Shown here one piece after another: positions 53,228 through 62,753 of a DNA stretch of 64,000 nt; the first letter of the stretch is position 1, and the number at the start of each line of letters is the position of its first letter. The notes under the pieces were generated by a model. The model was given only the letters and a program-made list of their open reading frames with translations. It was not told the DNA's origin and did no database searches. Origin of the DNA: Prosthecomicrobium pneumaticum. GTDB lineage: Bacteria; Pseudomonadota; Alphaproteobacteria; Rhizobiales; Kaistiaceae. The stretch is from NCBI RefSeq assembly GCF_014199915.1, contig NZ_JACHOO010000010.1, positions 62,001 to 126,000 of the forward strand, read 5' to 3'. A program made the translations under genes and the position numbers.

Positions 53228-54066
53228 CCCCCTCGATCGGCATGCTCGGCGCCGGCGGCATGGGCGCCGCGATCGGCCGCCGCCTGGTGGACAACGGTCT
53301 CACCGTTCGGATCGCGCTCGAGGGGCGCAGCGCGGCGAGCCGCGAGCGGGCCGCTGCGGCGGGGATGATCCCGGCCTCGGATGCCGAGGTGGCGGCGAGC
53401 GACATCATCCTCGCCGTGCTGCCGCCGTCGGACGCCGTCGCGGCGGCCGGCCGGCTCGCCGCGACGATCGCGAGAGCGGGGACGAAGCCGGTCTATGTCG
53501 ACCTCAACGCGATCGGCCCCGAGACGGCGAAGGCGATCGGCGGCTCGGTCGAGGAGGCGGGCGCGGTCTTCGTCGACGGCAGCATCATCGGCTTTCCGCC
53601 CGGCGCGCCGGACCGGCCGGAGCCGACGCTCTTCCTCAGCGGCGCGGCGGCCGATCGCGCGGCGGTGCTCGCCGCCCATGGGCTGACGACGAAGGTGGTG
53701 CCGGGCGGCATCGGCGCCGCCTCTGCGCTGAAGATGAGCTATGGCGGCATCACCAAGGGCCAGATCGCGCTCGGCGCGTCGCTGATCCTCGCCGCGGAGC
53801 GGGCCGGCGCCGCCGCGATCCTGCGTGACGAACTCGCCGCGAGCCAGGCGGCGGTTCTCGCCGGCTACCGCCGCAGCATCCCGGACATGCTGCCGAAGGC
53901 GGCGCGCTGGGTGGCGGAGATGGAGGAGATCGCGGCCTATATCGGCCCGGAGCATCCCGAGCACGCCTTCTTCTCGGCCGCCGCCGCCTTCTATCGCCGC
54001 ATCGCCGCCGACGAGGAGAAGGACGGCCCGGAGAGCGAGGCGTTGCGGGCGTTTCTGAAGGGGTAG
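53224..54066 (+). CDS. Beta-hydroxyacid-dehydrogenase-like enzyme with DUF1932 domain
   Basis: 280-aa NAD(P)-dependent oxidoreductase. The Rossmann start is SIGMLGAGGMGAAIGRRLVD. VDLNAIGPETAKAI and VDGSIIGFPP correspond to the 3-hydroxyisobutyrate dehydrogenase-type substrate loop. ALKMSYGGITKGQIAL bears the catalytic Lys, and the C-terminal domain is of the DUF1932 kind. It may reduce or oxidise a hydroxy acid or semialdehyde from the KdgD-type pathway. It ends the operon starting at 46863. Confidence 0.88.
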   Translation: MTPSIGMLGAGGMGAAIGRRLVDNGLTVRIALEGRSAASRERAAAAGMIPASDAEVAASDIILAVLPPSDAVAAAGRLAATIARAGTKPVYVDLNAIGPETAKAIGGSVEEAGAVFVDGSIIGFPPGAPDRPEPTLFLSGAAADRAAVLAAHGLTTKVVPGGIGAASALKMSYGGITKGQIALGASLILAAERAGAAAILRDELAASQAAVLAGYRRSIPDMLPKAARWVAEMEEIAAYIGPEHPEHAFFSAAAAFYRRIAADEEKDGPESEALRAFLKG

Positions 54067-54291
54067 AAGCTGCCGGGCGGCCGCTCCGGCCGGGCGAGCG
54101 CGCCGCGGTAGCGTCAGGATGGTGAACGGGGTGTCACCCGTCGCCTCGCTGGCGCGGGCCACCGGATCGGGCTAAGCGGAGAGCCCGCCATCGCTCGGTG
54201 TGGCGGATCGCTCGCGGGCGGTCCGCCGGCCGAACCGGCGCGCCTCAGAGGCGGTCGCTCCGCTTCGGGCGCCGGACCCGGAGACGACGAC

Positions 54292-55314
54292 ATGAAGAAG
54301 ATCGGCTTTCTCTCGTTCGGCCATTGGTCGCCCTCGCCGCATTCCGGCACGCGCTCGGCGGCCGATGCTCTGCTGCAGTCGATCGATCTCGCCGTGGCGG
54401 CCGAGGCGCTCGGCGCGGACGGGGCGTATTTCCGCGTCCATCATTTCGCGCGCCAGCTCGCCTCGCCCTTTCCGCTGCTCGCCGCGGTCGGCGCGAAGAC
54501 GCGCCGCATCGAGATCGGCACCGCCGTGATCGACATGCGCTACGAGAACCCGTTCTACATGACCGAGGACGCCGGCGCCGCGGACCTCATCGCCGGCGGA
54601 CGGCTGCAGCTCGGCCTCAGCCGCGGCTCACCCGAGCAGGTGATCGACGGCTGGCGCTATTTCGGCCATGTCCCGCCCGAGGGCGAGACGGACGCCGGGA
54701 TGGCGCGGCAGCACGCCGAGATCTTCCTGCAGCTCCTGCGCGGCGAGGGCTTCGCCGAGCCCAATCCGCGCCCGATGTTCCCCAATCCGCCCGGCCTCTT
54801 GCGGCTCGAGCCGCATTCGGAAGGGTTGCGCGAGCGCATCTGGTGGGGCGCGGCGACCAACGCCACGGCGGTCTGGGCGGCGAAGCTCGGCATGCATCTG
54901 CAGAGCTCGACGCTGAAGTTCGACGAGGGCGGTGCGCCCTTCCATGTCCAGCAGGCCGAGCAGATCCGCGCCTTCCGTGCCGCATGGAAGGAGGCGGGCC
55001 ACACGCGCGCGCCGCGTGTTTCGGTGAGCCGCAGCATCTTCGCGCTCGTCGACGAGCGCGACCGCGCCTATTTCGGCCGCAACGGCGACAGCCGCGACCA
55101 GATCGGCTTCATCGACGAGGGCACGCGCGCCATCTTCGGCCGCAGCTATGCGGCGGAGCCCGACCGGCTGATCGAGGAGTTGCGGCGCGACGAGGCGATC
55201 GCCGAGGCCGACACGCTGCTCCTCACCGTGCCGAACCAGCTCGGCGTCGACTACAACACGCATGTCATCGAGGCCATTCTCACCCACGTCGCCCCGGGCC
55301 TCGGCTGGCGCTGA
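54292..55314 (+). CDS. LLM-class flavin-dependent oxidoreductase
   Basis: 340-aa luciferase-like monooxygenase (TIM barrel, FMN or F420). MKKIGFLSFGHWS, VAAEALGADGAYFRVHHFARQ, the RxxIGTAVIDMRYENPF strand, and RLQLGLSRGSPEQVIDG are family landmarks. It stands alone 225 bp after the preceding operon, and its 3' end faces the minus-strand oxidoreductase gene. The substrate cannot be predicted. Confidence 0.88.
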   Translation: MKKIGFLSFGHWSPSPHSGTRSAADALLQSIDLAVAAEALGADGAYFRVHHFARQLASPFPLLAAVGAKTRRIEIGTAVIDMRYENPFYMTEDAGAADLIAGGRLQLGLSRGSPEQVIDGWRYFGHVPPEGETDAGMARQHAEIFLQLLRGEGFAEPNPRPMFPNPPGLLRLEPHSEGLRERIWWGAATNATAVWAAKLGMHLQSSTLKFDEGGAPFHVQQAEQIRAFRAAWKEAGHTRAPRVSVSRSIFALVDERDRAYFGRNGDSRDQIGFIDEGTRAIFGRSYAAEPDRLIEELRRDEAIAEADTLLLTVPNQLGVDYNTHVIEAILTHVAPGLGWR

Positions 55315-55335
55315 GGCTCGGCTGGCGGCGAGGGG

Positions 55336-55362
55336 GCGCCCGCCGGTCCGGCGGCCGGGCGC
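55336..55362. terminator. Hairpin between two convergent genes
   Basis: GCGCCCG at 55336-55342 pairs with CGGGCGC at 55356-55362, with a GC-rich loop. There is no T tract on either strand, so this is a weak terminator candidate between the LLM and Gfo/Idh genes. Confidence 0.35.
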
Positions 55363-55373
55363 GCTGTCTCGCC

Positions 55374-56417
55374 TCAGGCGACGCCGGACGCGAGCGTGAT
55401 CGTCCGGCCGGTCGCTGCGGCCTCCTCGATCGCGGCGAGCACACGCGTCACCTGGAGACCGTCGCGCGCGTCGGCGATCACCGGCGCGCCGATCGTCACC
55501 GCGTCGACGAAGCGGGCGATCGCCTCCATGACGAAGCCGCCGATGCGGCCGCCCGCGGCGGGGGTCACGCCGAACAGGTCCGTCGTCCGCAACCCCGCGC
55601 CCGCATATTTGCGGAAGGCGCCGTTCTGCGCCGTGTCGGCGGCGACGAGGCCGGTCTCGCCGACGATCTCGAGCTTGAAGTCGAAGACGAGCGGCATGTC
55701 GCGCGGCATCACCCAGCTGTTCTCGAGCTGGGCGATGGCGCCATTGTCGAATTCGAGCAGCGAGAGGTGGACGTCGGCCGTGTCGACGCCGCCGGCCGCC
55801 AGATGGCCGCGGCGGACCATCGCCTGGACGCGCGTCACCTCGGCGCCCATGACGAAGCGGAGCGCATCGACCGCATGGCTGCCGAGGAACCACAGCGCCG
55901 AGGACCGGGCGGCCCAGGAGAGCAGCTCGTGCGGCACGAAGAGCGTGTTGCTGAGCCGTGCCGAGGCGTGCAGCGGCCGCCCGATCTCGCCGGCGCCGAT
56001 CGCGTCGCGCAGCGCTGAAACGGCCGGGTTCACGCGATTGTGGAAGTCGACCATCACGGTGACGCCGCGCTTCGCGGCCGCCTCGGCGATCGCCTCCGCC
56101 TCGGCGAGCGTCGTGGCGAGCGGCTTCTCGCTCATCACGTGCTTGCCGGCCTCGATCGCCGCGAGCACGATGTCGGCATGGGCGAAATCGGGCGTCGCGA
56201 CCGTCACCGCATCGACGTCCGGGTCGGCGATCAGCGCGCGATAATCGGTATAGGTCTTCGGCGCACCGAATTCCGCCTGCATCGCCGCGACGCGGGCCGG
56301 ATCGAGATCGCACACCGCGACCAGCTCGGCGCCGGCGAGTGCCGCGAGCGTGCGGCAGTGGAACGAGCCCCACAGGCCGGCGCCGACCACGCCGAAACGG
56401 GCCTTCTTCAACGACAT
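55374..56417 (-). CDS. Gfo/Idh/MocA-family oxidoreductase
   Basis: 347-aa NAD(P)-dependent sugar or inositol dehydrogenase-like protein. The Rossmann motif is FGVVGAGLWGSFHCRTL and the conserved EKP reads HVMSEKPLATTLAEAE. MVDFHNRVNPAVSALRDAI is the usual region after it, and WFLGSHAVDALRFVMGAEV holds the GxHxxD catalytic region. ATG 56417 is 5 bp after the permease stop, so it belongs to the MalEFG-type importer operon and probably oxidises the imported sugar or polyol. Confidence 0.93.
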   Translation of the reverse strand: MSLKKARFGVVGAGLWGSFHCRTLAALAGAELVAVCDLDPARVAAMQAEFGAPKTYTDYRALIADPDVDAVTVATPDFAHADIVLAAIEAGKHVMSEKPLATTLAEAEAIAEAAAKRGVTVMVDFHNRVNPAVSALRDAIGAGEIGRPLHASARLSNTLFVPHELLSWAARSSALWFLGSHAVDALRFVMGAEVTRVQAMVRRGHLAAGGVDTADVHLSLLEFDNGAIAQLENSWVMPRDMPLVFDFKLEIVGETGLVAADTAQNGAFRKYAGAGLRTTDLFGVTPAAGGRIGGFVMEAIARFVDAVTIGAPVIADARDGLQVTRVLAAIEEAAATGRTITLASGVA

Positions 56418-56422
56418 ACCAT

Positions 56423-57256
56423 TCACCCTTTCACGGAACCGAAGGTCAGGCCTCGGACGACATAGCGGTCGAGCACGAGGAAGATCAGCATGGGCGGGAT
56501 CATCGCGGCGACCGCGGCGGCGGCGATGAACCCCCAGGTCACGCCGGCGGTGCCGAAATATTGCAGCGTGCCGACGGGGAGCGTCGCGGTGGCGCGGTTG
56601 GCGAGCACCAGCGGGAAGGCGGCGTTGTTCCAGGAGAACACGAAGGCGAACATCGACGTGACGATGAGGCCGGGGGTGACGAGCGGCAGGACGACCTTGG
56701 TGAGGATGGTCCACAGCCCGCCGCCGTCGATCCGCGCCGCCTCTTCGAGCTCGACCGGCACCTCGTCGATGAAGCTGCGCATCAGCCAGACCGAGAAGGG
56801 CACGGTCAGCGTCTGCGCGATCAGGATCATCGAGAGATAGGTGCCCTTGAGACCCGCCGCGCTCGCGAGGATCGAATAGGGGATGAGGAAGGCGACCGGC
56901 GGGGCCATCAGCAGCCCGAGATACCAGAGCATGATGTGCTTGCGGCCGCGCAGGCGGTAGCGCGACAGCGCATAGGCGGCCGGGAAGGAGAAGGGCAGGT
57001 TGAGGAGCACGGCGCCCGCCGCGACGATCAGGCTGTTGCGCAGCTGCGGCAGGTTGTTGCCCGGCTCGACGAAGGTGTAGCGGAAGGACTCCCAGCTCGG
57101 CTGGAAGCGGAGCACCGGCGGCATGGCGAAGAAGGTGTCCGCCGGGCGGATCGCGAGCAGCACGAACCAGACGATCGGTCCGATGAAGACGACGAGCAGC
57201 GCCAGCATGGCGAGATAGCCGAAGGCGCGTCCGCTGAAGGTTTCCGAACGGGCCAT
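56423..57256 (-). CDS. Sugar ABC importer permease (MalG type)
   Basis: 277-aa inner-membrane permease with about six hydrophobic helices. The EAA loop is EAARIDGGGLWTILTKVVLPL. GRAFGYLAMLALLVVFIGPIVWF is the first helix. ATG 57256 lies 1 bp after the MalF-type stop. It forms the channel with the gene encoded upstream. Confidence 0.93.
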   Translation of the reverse strand: MARSETFSGRAFGYLAMLALLVVFIGPIVWFVLLAIRPADTFFAMPPVLRFQPSWESFRYTFVEPGNNLPQLRNSLIVAAGAVLLNLPFSFPAAYALSRYRLRGRKHIMLWYLGLLMAPPVAFLIPYSILASAAGLKGTYLSMILIAQTLTVPFSVWLMRSFIDEVPVELEEAARIDGGGLWTILTKVVLPLVTPGLIVTSMFAFVFSWNNAAFPLVLANRATATLPVGTLQYFGTAGVTWGFIAAAAVAAMIPPMLIFLVLDRYVVRGLTFGSVKG

Positions 57257-57257
57257 C

Positions 57258-58172
57258 TCAGTCGAGGTCCCTGAAGGCGAAGAAGACGAAGAGGCCGATG
57301 ATCGCATTGACGACGATGACGATCAGCCAGGTCATGGCGCTCGCGAGGCCGATGTTGAAGTCGACGAGGCCGGCCTGATAGAGGCTGTAGCCGAGCGTGC
57401 GGGTCGAGGCGCCGGGTCCGCCCTTCGTCAAAACAACGACGAGATCGAAGGTGTTGAAGAGCTGCATGAAGCGCAGCATCACCACGATCAGCGCGGTCTT
57501 GCGGATCAAGGGCAGCTTGATGTGGGTGAGGAGCTTGAAGGCCGAGGCGCCGTCGAGCCGGGCCGCCTCGAGCACATCCTCGGGGACCGCGAGGAGCGCG
57601 GCATAGAGCACGATCGCGAAGAAGGGCGTCCACTGCCAGACGTCGGCGAAGAGAACCGCCCAGAGCGCCGTCGACGACGAGCCGAGCAGGCCGGCGGCGG
57701 GCAGCGGAATGCCGGCCGATTGCAGCAGCCAGGGGATCAGGCCGCCGTTCGGATCATACATGTAGCGGAAGAGGAAGCCGACGACGATCGGCGCGATGGT
57801 CGTCGGCATGATGAGGAGCACGCGCGTCAGCCGCATGCCGCGCAGGTTGCGCAGCAGCAGAAGCGCGATGCCGAGGCCGAGCAGGAATTCGACCGCCGTG
57901 CCGACCAGCGTCATCAGGACCGTGGTGCGCAGCGCGCCGAGAAAGAACGAGGCCGAGAAGGCCATGCGGTAATTGTCGGCGCCGATATAGCCCATCGGCA
58001 CCGGGCTCATCTGCAGATTCCAGAAGTAGAAGCTGTTCTTCAGCGCGAAGACGAGCGGGAAGAGGATCAGCGCCAGCAGCAACAGCACCGAGGGCGCGAT
58101 CAGCAGCCAGGGCAGGGCGGCCGGCAGGCGCCGCCGGCGCGGCGACGCGGCAAGGGACAGGGCGACGGTCAT
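57258..58172 (-). CDS. Sugar ABC importer permease (MalF type)
   Basis: 304-aa permease. ALPWLLIAPSVLLLLALILFPL is the first helix, and the EAA loop reads EAARLDGASAFKLLTHIKLPLI. ATG 58172 (MTVALSLAASPRRRR) is used; a longer frame begins in proline-rich sequence. The neighbouring binding-protein gene lies 69 bp upstream. Confidence 0.93.
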   Translation of the reverse strand: MTVALSLAASPRRRRLPAALPWLLIAPSVLLLLALILFPLVFALKNSFYFWNLQMSPVPMGYIGADNYRMAFSASFFLGALRTTVLMTLVGTAVEFLLGLGIALLLLRNLRGMRLTRVLLIMPTTIAPIVVGFLFRYMYDPNGGLIPWLLQSAGIPLPAAGLLGSSSTALWAVLFADVWQWTPFFAIVLYAALLAVPEDVLEAARLDGASAFKLLTHIKLPLIRKTALIVVMLRFMQLFNTFDLVVVLTKGGPGASTRTLGYSLYQAGLVDFNIGLASAMTWLIVIVVNAIIGLFVFFAFRDLD

Positions 58173-58241
58173 CGGCGCTCCGCGGGGCGGGAGAAGGGCG
58201 GGCGAGGCGGGAGGGAGTGGCCTCGCCCGCTCGGTCAAGGC

Positions 58242-59693
58242 TCAGGCCAGGGATGCCATGAGAGCCTTGGTCGCCTCCAGCGTGTCGTCATAGGACGCCT
58301 GCTGATAGGGGATCAGGAAATTGCCCTTGAGGATCGTCTCGAAGAAGGTCGAGGTCTCCGACAGGCACGCCTCCGGCGTCATCGCGCCGGTGAGAACCTT
58401 GTTGAGGTTGAGGCCGTAAATGCCCTCGAGCGTCGTGTAGACCGGGCAGGGCGGGCGGACGATCTTGCCGTTGCCGGCGCGGATGTCGCCGATCTGGCCG
58501 GGCAGATAGGGGTAGATCTTCAGAAGGTCCGGATCGGCGTAGAGCGAGGGCCGGGCGAAGTCCGAGAACTGGTAGCCATACTTGTCGTAGAGGGCCATCG
58601 CCTTCTGCGTTTTCGCCGAGGTCGCCCATTTGACGAACTGCCAGGCGGCCTCGCGCTTCCCGGTGTTGCCGGCGATGCCGAGGCTGTGGCCGCCGAGCGA
58701 CACGACCTGGTGATGGTCCGGGGCCTTCGGCAGGCGGACGATGCCGAGCTTGTCGGCGACGACGGAGTCCTTGCCCGTCATGTAGCCGTCCTTGCGGCAG
58801 AGATAGGCGTAAGGCGTCCACCAGTAGAACATGCCGATATCGCCCTTGGCGAAACGCATGCCGGCGTCGAACCAGTTGTAGCCGACCGATTCCGCCGGCG
58901 AGAGCTTGTAGAGCTCGAGGAAGAGCTTCAGCGCCTCGCGGTTCTCGGGGCTGTCGACCGTCGGCGTGAAGTCCCAGGCCGAGCCGGTCGGGAAGCTCTT
59001 GAACCAGCGCGTGCCCATGCTCGCCGCGAGCTGCGTGAACATGTGGACGACCGGCGCCGGCTGCTGGCCGGCGAGCACGGTGCCGCTCATGGTCGTGCCG
59101 CCGAAGCTCTTGCCGTGGAGCGCCTTGACCGTGTCGAGATAGTCGCTCCAGGTCCAGCTGCCGTCCTCGGGGATCTTGATGCCGGCCTCGTCGACGAAGT
59201 CCTTGCGGTAGAGAACCATCTGGCCATAGGAGGCGACCGGCAGCGTGCCGACCTGTCCACGCCAGGTGTTCATGGAATAGAGGACTTCGGGAATGAAGTC
59301 GTCGATCGCCGTATCGCTGTCGGCTTTGATGAACTCGTTGAGCGGCAGGATCCACTTGCTCTCGAGATACTGGCCGAGCCACATCTGGTCGACCGAGATC
59401 ACGTCGGCATCGGGTTCGTTGCTGATGAAGGAGGAGGTCAGCCGGGCCTGCAGCGCCTCCGTCGAGATCGCCTCGATCTCGAGCGTGATGCCGGTCTCCT
59501 GCTGGAACTGGTCCTTCAGCCCCTCGATCGCGTAATAGAACGGGTCGCCGGCGAGAAGCACGCGCAGCGTACCGCTCCCCTGCGCCCGGACGATATTGGG
59601 GAAGGTTCCCCCGAGCGCGGCGGCGCCGGCCAATGCGGCACCGCTCTTCATCAGGCTGCGCCGCGAAACGCGGAACGCGGAAACCGTCTTCAT
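58242..59693 (-). CDS. Extracellular sugar-binding protein (MalE type)
   Basis: 483-aa solute-binding protein of the type-1 carbohydrate family, longer than average. The signal has a twin-arginine motif (VSRRSLMKSGAALAGAAAL), suggesting Tat export. The mature protein starts near AQGSGTLRVLLAGDPF; FQQETGITLEIEAIS, DADVISVDQMWLGQYLES and FAKGDIGMFYWWTPYAYL are typical. First gene of the MalEFG-type unit with the Gfo/Idh gene at the end. The ATPase may be the MalK-type gene at the window end. Confidence 0.93.
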   Translation of the reverse strand: MKTVSAFRVSRRSLMKSGAALAGAAALGGTFPNIVRAQGSGTLRVLLAGDPFYYAIEGLKDQFQQETGITLEIEAISTEALQARLTSSFISNEPDADVISVDQMWLGQYLESKWILPLNEFIKADSDTAIDDFIPEVLYSMNTWRGQVGTLPVASYGQMVLYRKDFVDEAGIKIPEDGSWTWSDYLDTVKALHGKSFGGTTMSGTVLAGQQPAPVVHMFTQLAASMGTRWFKSFPTGSAWDFTPTVDSPENREALKLFLELYKLSPAESVGYNWFDAGMRFAKGDIGMFYWWTPYAYLCRKDGYMTGKDSVVADKLGIVRLPKAPDHHQVVSLGGHSLGIAGNTGKREAAWQFVKWATSAKTQKAMALYDKYGYQFSDFARPSLYADPDLLKIYPYLPGQIGDIRAGNGKIVRPPCPVYTTLEGIYGLNLNKVLTGAMTPEACLSETSTFFETILKGNFLIPYQQASYDDTLEATKALMASLA

Positions 59694-59926
59694 ATCCCTC
59701 TCTCCTCTGCCGGTATCGGCACGGCTCGTTCGGCCGCGCTCTTTGATCGCGACGGCCTGCCCCCTCCCCAGGGAACGGCCGTCTCGAACCATGTTAGTTT
59801 GAGGCTCGCACAAACATAGCTGCTCGTCAACGGTGGCCCCTTCGGCTAAAGAAGAACCGGACGGCGAGTCTTCGGCGCGGCGGGGCGCGCAGGGCCGCCG
59901 CGTCCCCGGGGGAAGCGGATCGGGTG
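59694..59926. promoter_or_regulatory. Divergent control region of the MalE-type and ROK genes
   Basis: 233 bp. An imperfect inverted repeat at 59791-59818, ATGTTAGTTTG-N9-CAAACAT, is a candidate operator. ROK repressors often bind A/T-rich inverted repeats, and the ROK gene lies directly to the right. Confidence 0.4.
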
Positions 59927-61186
59927 ATGAGCGGCCGAGGCAATGGTGAGGGCGTCTTCGAAGCGGCGGCGCCCGACTGGTCCTTCGAGGATGGCGAGGG
60001 CGCGCCGCGGCCACAGGCGTCGCTGCTGTCATCGGCCATGGTCGGCTCCGCCAACCGGGGGCGGGTGTTGCAGGCCCTGTTCGATCTCGGTCCGACGAGC
60101 CGGGCGGAACTCGCGCGTCGCGCCGGTGTGAACCGGACCACGATTTCCGGAATCGTCCAGCCGCTGCTCGACCAGCAGGTGCTCGTCGAGGGCGAGCCGA
60201 TCCCCTCGAGCGAGGGCGGCGGCAAGCCGGCGCGGCCGCTCTGGTTCGCGCCGGACGCGCGGCCGATCTGCGGCATGCTCTTGATGCCGGATTCGGTGCG
60301 CACCTGTCTCGTGACGCTCGAAGGGCGGATTTCGGCCGAGCACGTCGAGGCCTTCGGCCCGTCGCGCGGCTCCGATGCCATCGAGCGGGCAATCGCCGCC
60401 GCGACGGAGCGGACGCTCGCCGCGGCGCATCGCGAGCCGCTCGGCATCGGCGTCGCCGTCGGCGGCATGGTCGACACCGACCGGCGCTCGATCATCGCCG
60501 TCAATCTCGCGCCGGCGATGAACGGCCTGCAGCTCGGCGCGGCGCTGACGCGGCGCTTCGGCCTGCCGGCCTTCCTCGATCACCACCCGCGGGCGCTGCT
60601 CGTCGGCGACCGCTGGTTCGGCAAGGGCCGCGGCGCCCGCCATTTCGCGGCGGTCTATACCGGCGAGGTGCTCGGCGGCGCGCTCTATCTCGGCGGGCGT
60701 CTCTATCGCGGTCCGAGCGGGGCGGGTGGCGAGCTCGGCCACACCTTCGTCCAGGTCGACGGCGCCGTCTGCTCCTGCGGCCGGCGCGGCTGCTGGGAGA
60801 CGATCGCGACGCTCGGCTGGCTGCGGCGGGAAGCGCAGGCGGCCGGCATCGCCGAGCCGGAGCGCATCGATTCGGCCCGGCTCGTCGCATTCGCCGAGGC
60901 CGGCGACGCGGCGGCGGGCGAACTGCTCGACCGCTATGCCCGCAATGTCGCGGTCGGCATCGCCAATCTCGAACAGACCGTGGCGCCGAACTCCTACATC
61001 CTGCACGGCGATGTGGTCGGCGGTGGCGAGCGGCTGAAGGCGGCGATCGCCGCCCATGTCCGCCGTCTCGTGCCGGACCGCGGCACCGGGGAACTCGCCT
61101 TCCATCTCGGCGAGACGGAGGACCGCGCCGCGCTGCTCGGCGCGGCGGGTCTCGTCCTCTCGGAGCTCCTGCAGTTCCCGCTCTGA
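59927..61186 (+). CDS. ROK-family transcriptional regulator (NagC/XylR type)
   Basis: 419 aa from ATG 59927. A winged helix-turn-helix (about 38-90: SANRGRVLQALFDLGPTSRAELARRAGVNRTTISG, split by eye) is followed by a ROK sugar-kinase fold. The zinc motif reads GAVCSCGRRGCWETIATL with canonical CxCGxxGC, and GELGHTFV is intact. The kinase catalytic region, normally NDxNAxAxGE, here reads LDHHPRALLVGD, so phosphotransfer is unlikely and the protein is a pure sugar sensor. It is divergent from the MalEFG-type operon and probably controls it. Confidence 0.9.
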   Translation: MSGRGNGEGVFEAAAPDWSFEDGEGAPRPQASLLSSAMVGSANRGRVLQALFDLGPTSRAELARRAGVNRTTISGIVQPLLDQQVLVEGEPIPSSEGGGKPARPLWFAPDARPICGMLLMPDSVRTCLVTLEGRISAEHVEAFGPSRGSDAIERAIAAATERTLAAAHREPLGIGVAVGGMVDTDRRSIIAVNLAPAMNGLQLGAALTRRFGLPAFLDHHPRALLVGDRWFGKGRGARHFAAVYTGEVLGGALYLGGRLYRGPSGAGGELGHTFVQVDGAVCSCGRRGCWETIATLGWLRREAQAAGIAEPERIDSARLVAFAEAGDAAAGELLDRYARNVAVGIANLEQTVAPNSYILHGDVVGGGERLKAAIAAHVRRLVPDRGTGELAFHLGETEDRAALLGAAGLVLSELLQFPL

Positions 61187-61225
61187 TCGGCGCGGGCGAT
61201 GGCGGGCCTACCGCCCGCGGCGAGC

Positions 61226-62590
61226 TCAGCCGCGGACGAGCAGCCGGTCGGTGGCGAGCCAGAAGGGCGGCAGGCAGAGCGGCATCGACGACATCGGCAG
61301 GATCGACTCCTTGAGCGCGATGCCGATCTCGTCCGCCATGAAGCGCCGCCGCGCCGCGATGCGCGCCGCCACCTCGGGGTGGCGTGCGGCGAGCTCGGAG
61401 CGGAGCGCGGCATCGGCGAAAGTCACCGGATCCTCGCAGTTGAGCGCCTGCCCGTCCTTCATCGGCACCGGGATGACGTCGACCTGGAAGGGCATGCCGG
61501 AGGCCAGCCGCTCGGTCGAACCGGGGCGGACGGGGGAGTTCACCCACTCGTCATAGCCGACGAGATGGCCCGGGCTGAGCGCAGAGCGCAAACCCTCGCG
61601 GGCGAGCACCTCGGTGACCGCCGCGAACAGCGTGCCGCCCTCGACGCCGAGATCCGCGGTCTCGTACCAGGTGGCGAGCGCCTCGAAATAGCAGCGCGCC
61701 TTGGCGAGGAAGGCCTCGTCCTCGTCGACGAGCAGTCCGGCGCGCGCCGACAGGCCGCCCCAATAGCCGACCGCCGTCGAGACGCCGTCGCCCCTCGTCA
61801 GCACGCGATGGGTCGGGCTGGCGAGGCCGACGACCGGCGCCGAGGAATCCGACGAGGCGAGCATCATGTGGCAGGACATCGGCTCGCCGGCATAGCCGAC
61901 ACGCGCCGCCGCCTCGAGTTCGCTCTCGCCCGGCCGCAGGCCGCGCAGCACCCGCCAGAGCGCGGCGGAGGCGCGCGCCGCGCCCCATTCGAGCAGCGCG
62001 ATCTCGTCGGCGTCGACGACCGACCGGAGCCCGCCGGTCGGATGCATCAGCACCGGCGTCGCGTCGCGGAGCGCCTCGGCCGAGCCCGCAGCGGCAGCGA
62101 GCGCCGCCACGATCATCTGCGGCACGAAGAAGGCGGGCGCGGCGAGGCCCCATTCTTCCGGCTCGAGATATTTCCAGCCGACGAGGCCGATCGTGGCGCC
62201 GCGGGCGATGCCGGCCTCGGCGAGCACGTCGACGAGCCGGGGCTTCCTCGTCCGGTCCTGGCCCATCAGGCTCATCGACTGGGCGAGCAGCGTCTCGATT
62301 CCCGGCAGGCCGGCGACAGCCGTGAAGCTCTCGTTCTCGTTGCCGGTCACGACGATGCGGCGGTCTCCGGGACCGAGCAGCAGCAGCGCCTCCTCGAAGC
62401 GGGGCTCGAAGCCGGTCAGGAAGGCGATGTTCGCCTGATGCTCGCGGTCGGCATAGACGACCAGCCAGTCGGCGCCGGCACGGCGGTAAGCCTCGCGGCA
62501 GCGCGTCTCATAGGTCGCGGCGGGGATCGTCGGGCGGGCGAGCGGCACGCCGAAATCGGGAACCGTCACGGTCTTCAGAAGCGTCGGCAA
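61226..62590 (-). CDS. M24-family protein, creatinase-like
   Basis: 454-aa pita-bread-fold protein from TTG 62590, preceded by GAGGAGG and 8 bp. The N-terminal creatinase domain has WLVVYADREHQANIAFLTGF. In the C-terminal domain GDGVSTAVGYWGG replaces the metallopeptidase pattern GDxxxxDxG...SDxTR; both metal-binding Asp positions are Ala, so the usual dinuclear metal site is lost. SPGHLVGYDEW and IPVPMKDGQALNCEDP hold the later conserved residues. Creatinase is a known metal-free member, so amidinohydrolase-type chemistry is possible. Confidence 0.8.
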   Translation of the reverse strand: MPTLLKTVTVPDFGVPLARPTIPAATYETRCREAYRRAGADWLVVYADREHQANIAFLTGFEPRFEEALLLLGPGDRRIVVTGNENESFTAVAGLPGIETLLAQSMSLMGQDRTRKPRLVDVLAEAGIARGATIGLVGWKYLEPEEWGLAAPAFFVPQMIVAALAAAAGSAEALRDATPVLMHPTGGLRSVVDADEIALLEWGAARASAALWRVLRGLRPGESELEAAARVGYAGEPMSCHMMLASSDSSAPVVGLASPTHRVLTRGDGVSTAVGYWGGLSARAGLLVDEDEAFLAKARCYFEALATWYETADLGVEGGTLFAAVTEVLAREGLRSALSPGHLVGYDEWVNSPVRPGSTERLASGMPFQVDVIPVPMKDGQALNCEDPVTFADAALRSELAARHPEVAARIAARRRFMADEIGIALKESILPMSSMPLCLPPFWLATDRLLVRG

Positions 62591-62753
62591 GAGAGAATCC
62601 TCCTCGGGGTACGGGCCGCAGCCGGCTGCGCGGCGACGATTGAGACCGTGATCGGGGGCCGCCGTCCAGTGCGGATCGTCTTCGCACGGCAAACCGCCGG
62701 CCCGCTCCGGCGCCGGCAGGGGACGGGCCGCCCGCGGGCGAAGGGGCCGTCTC

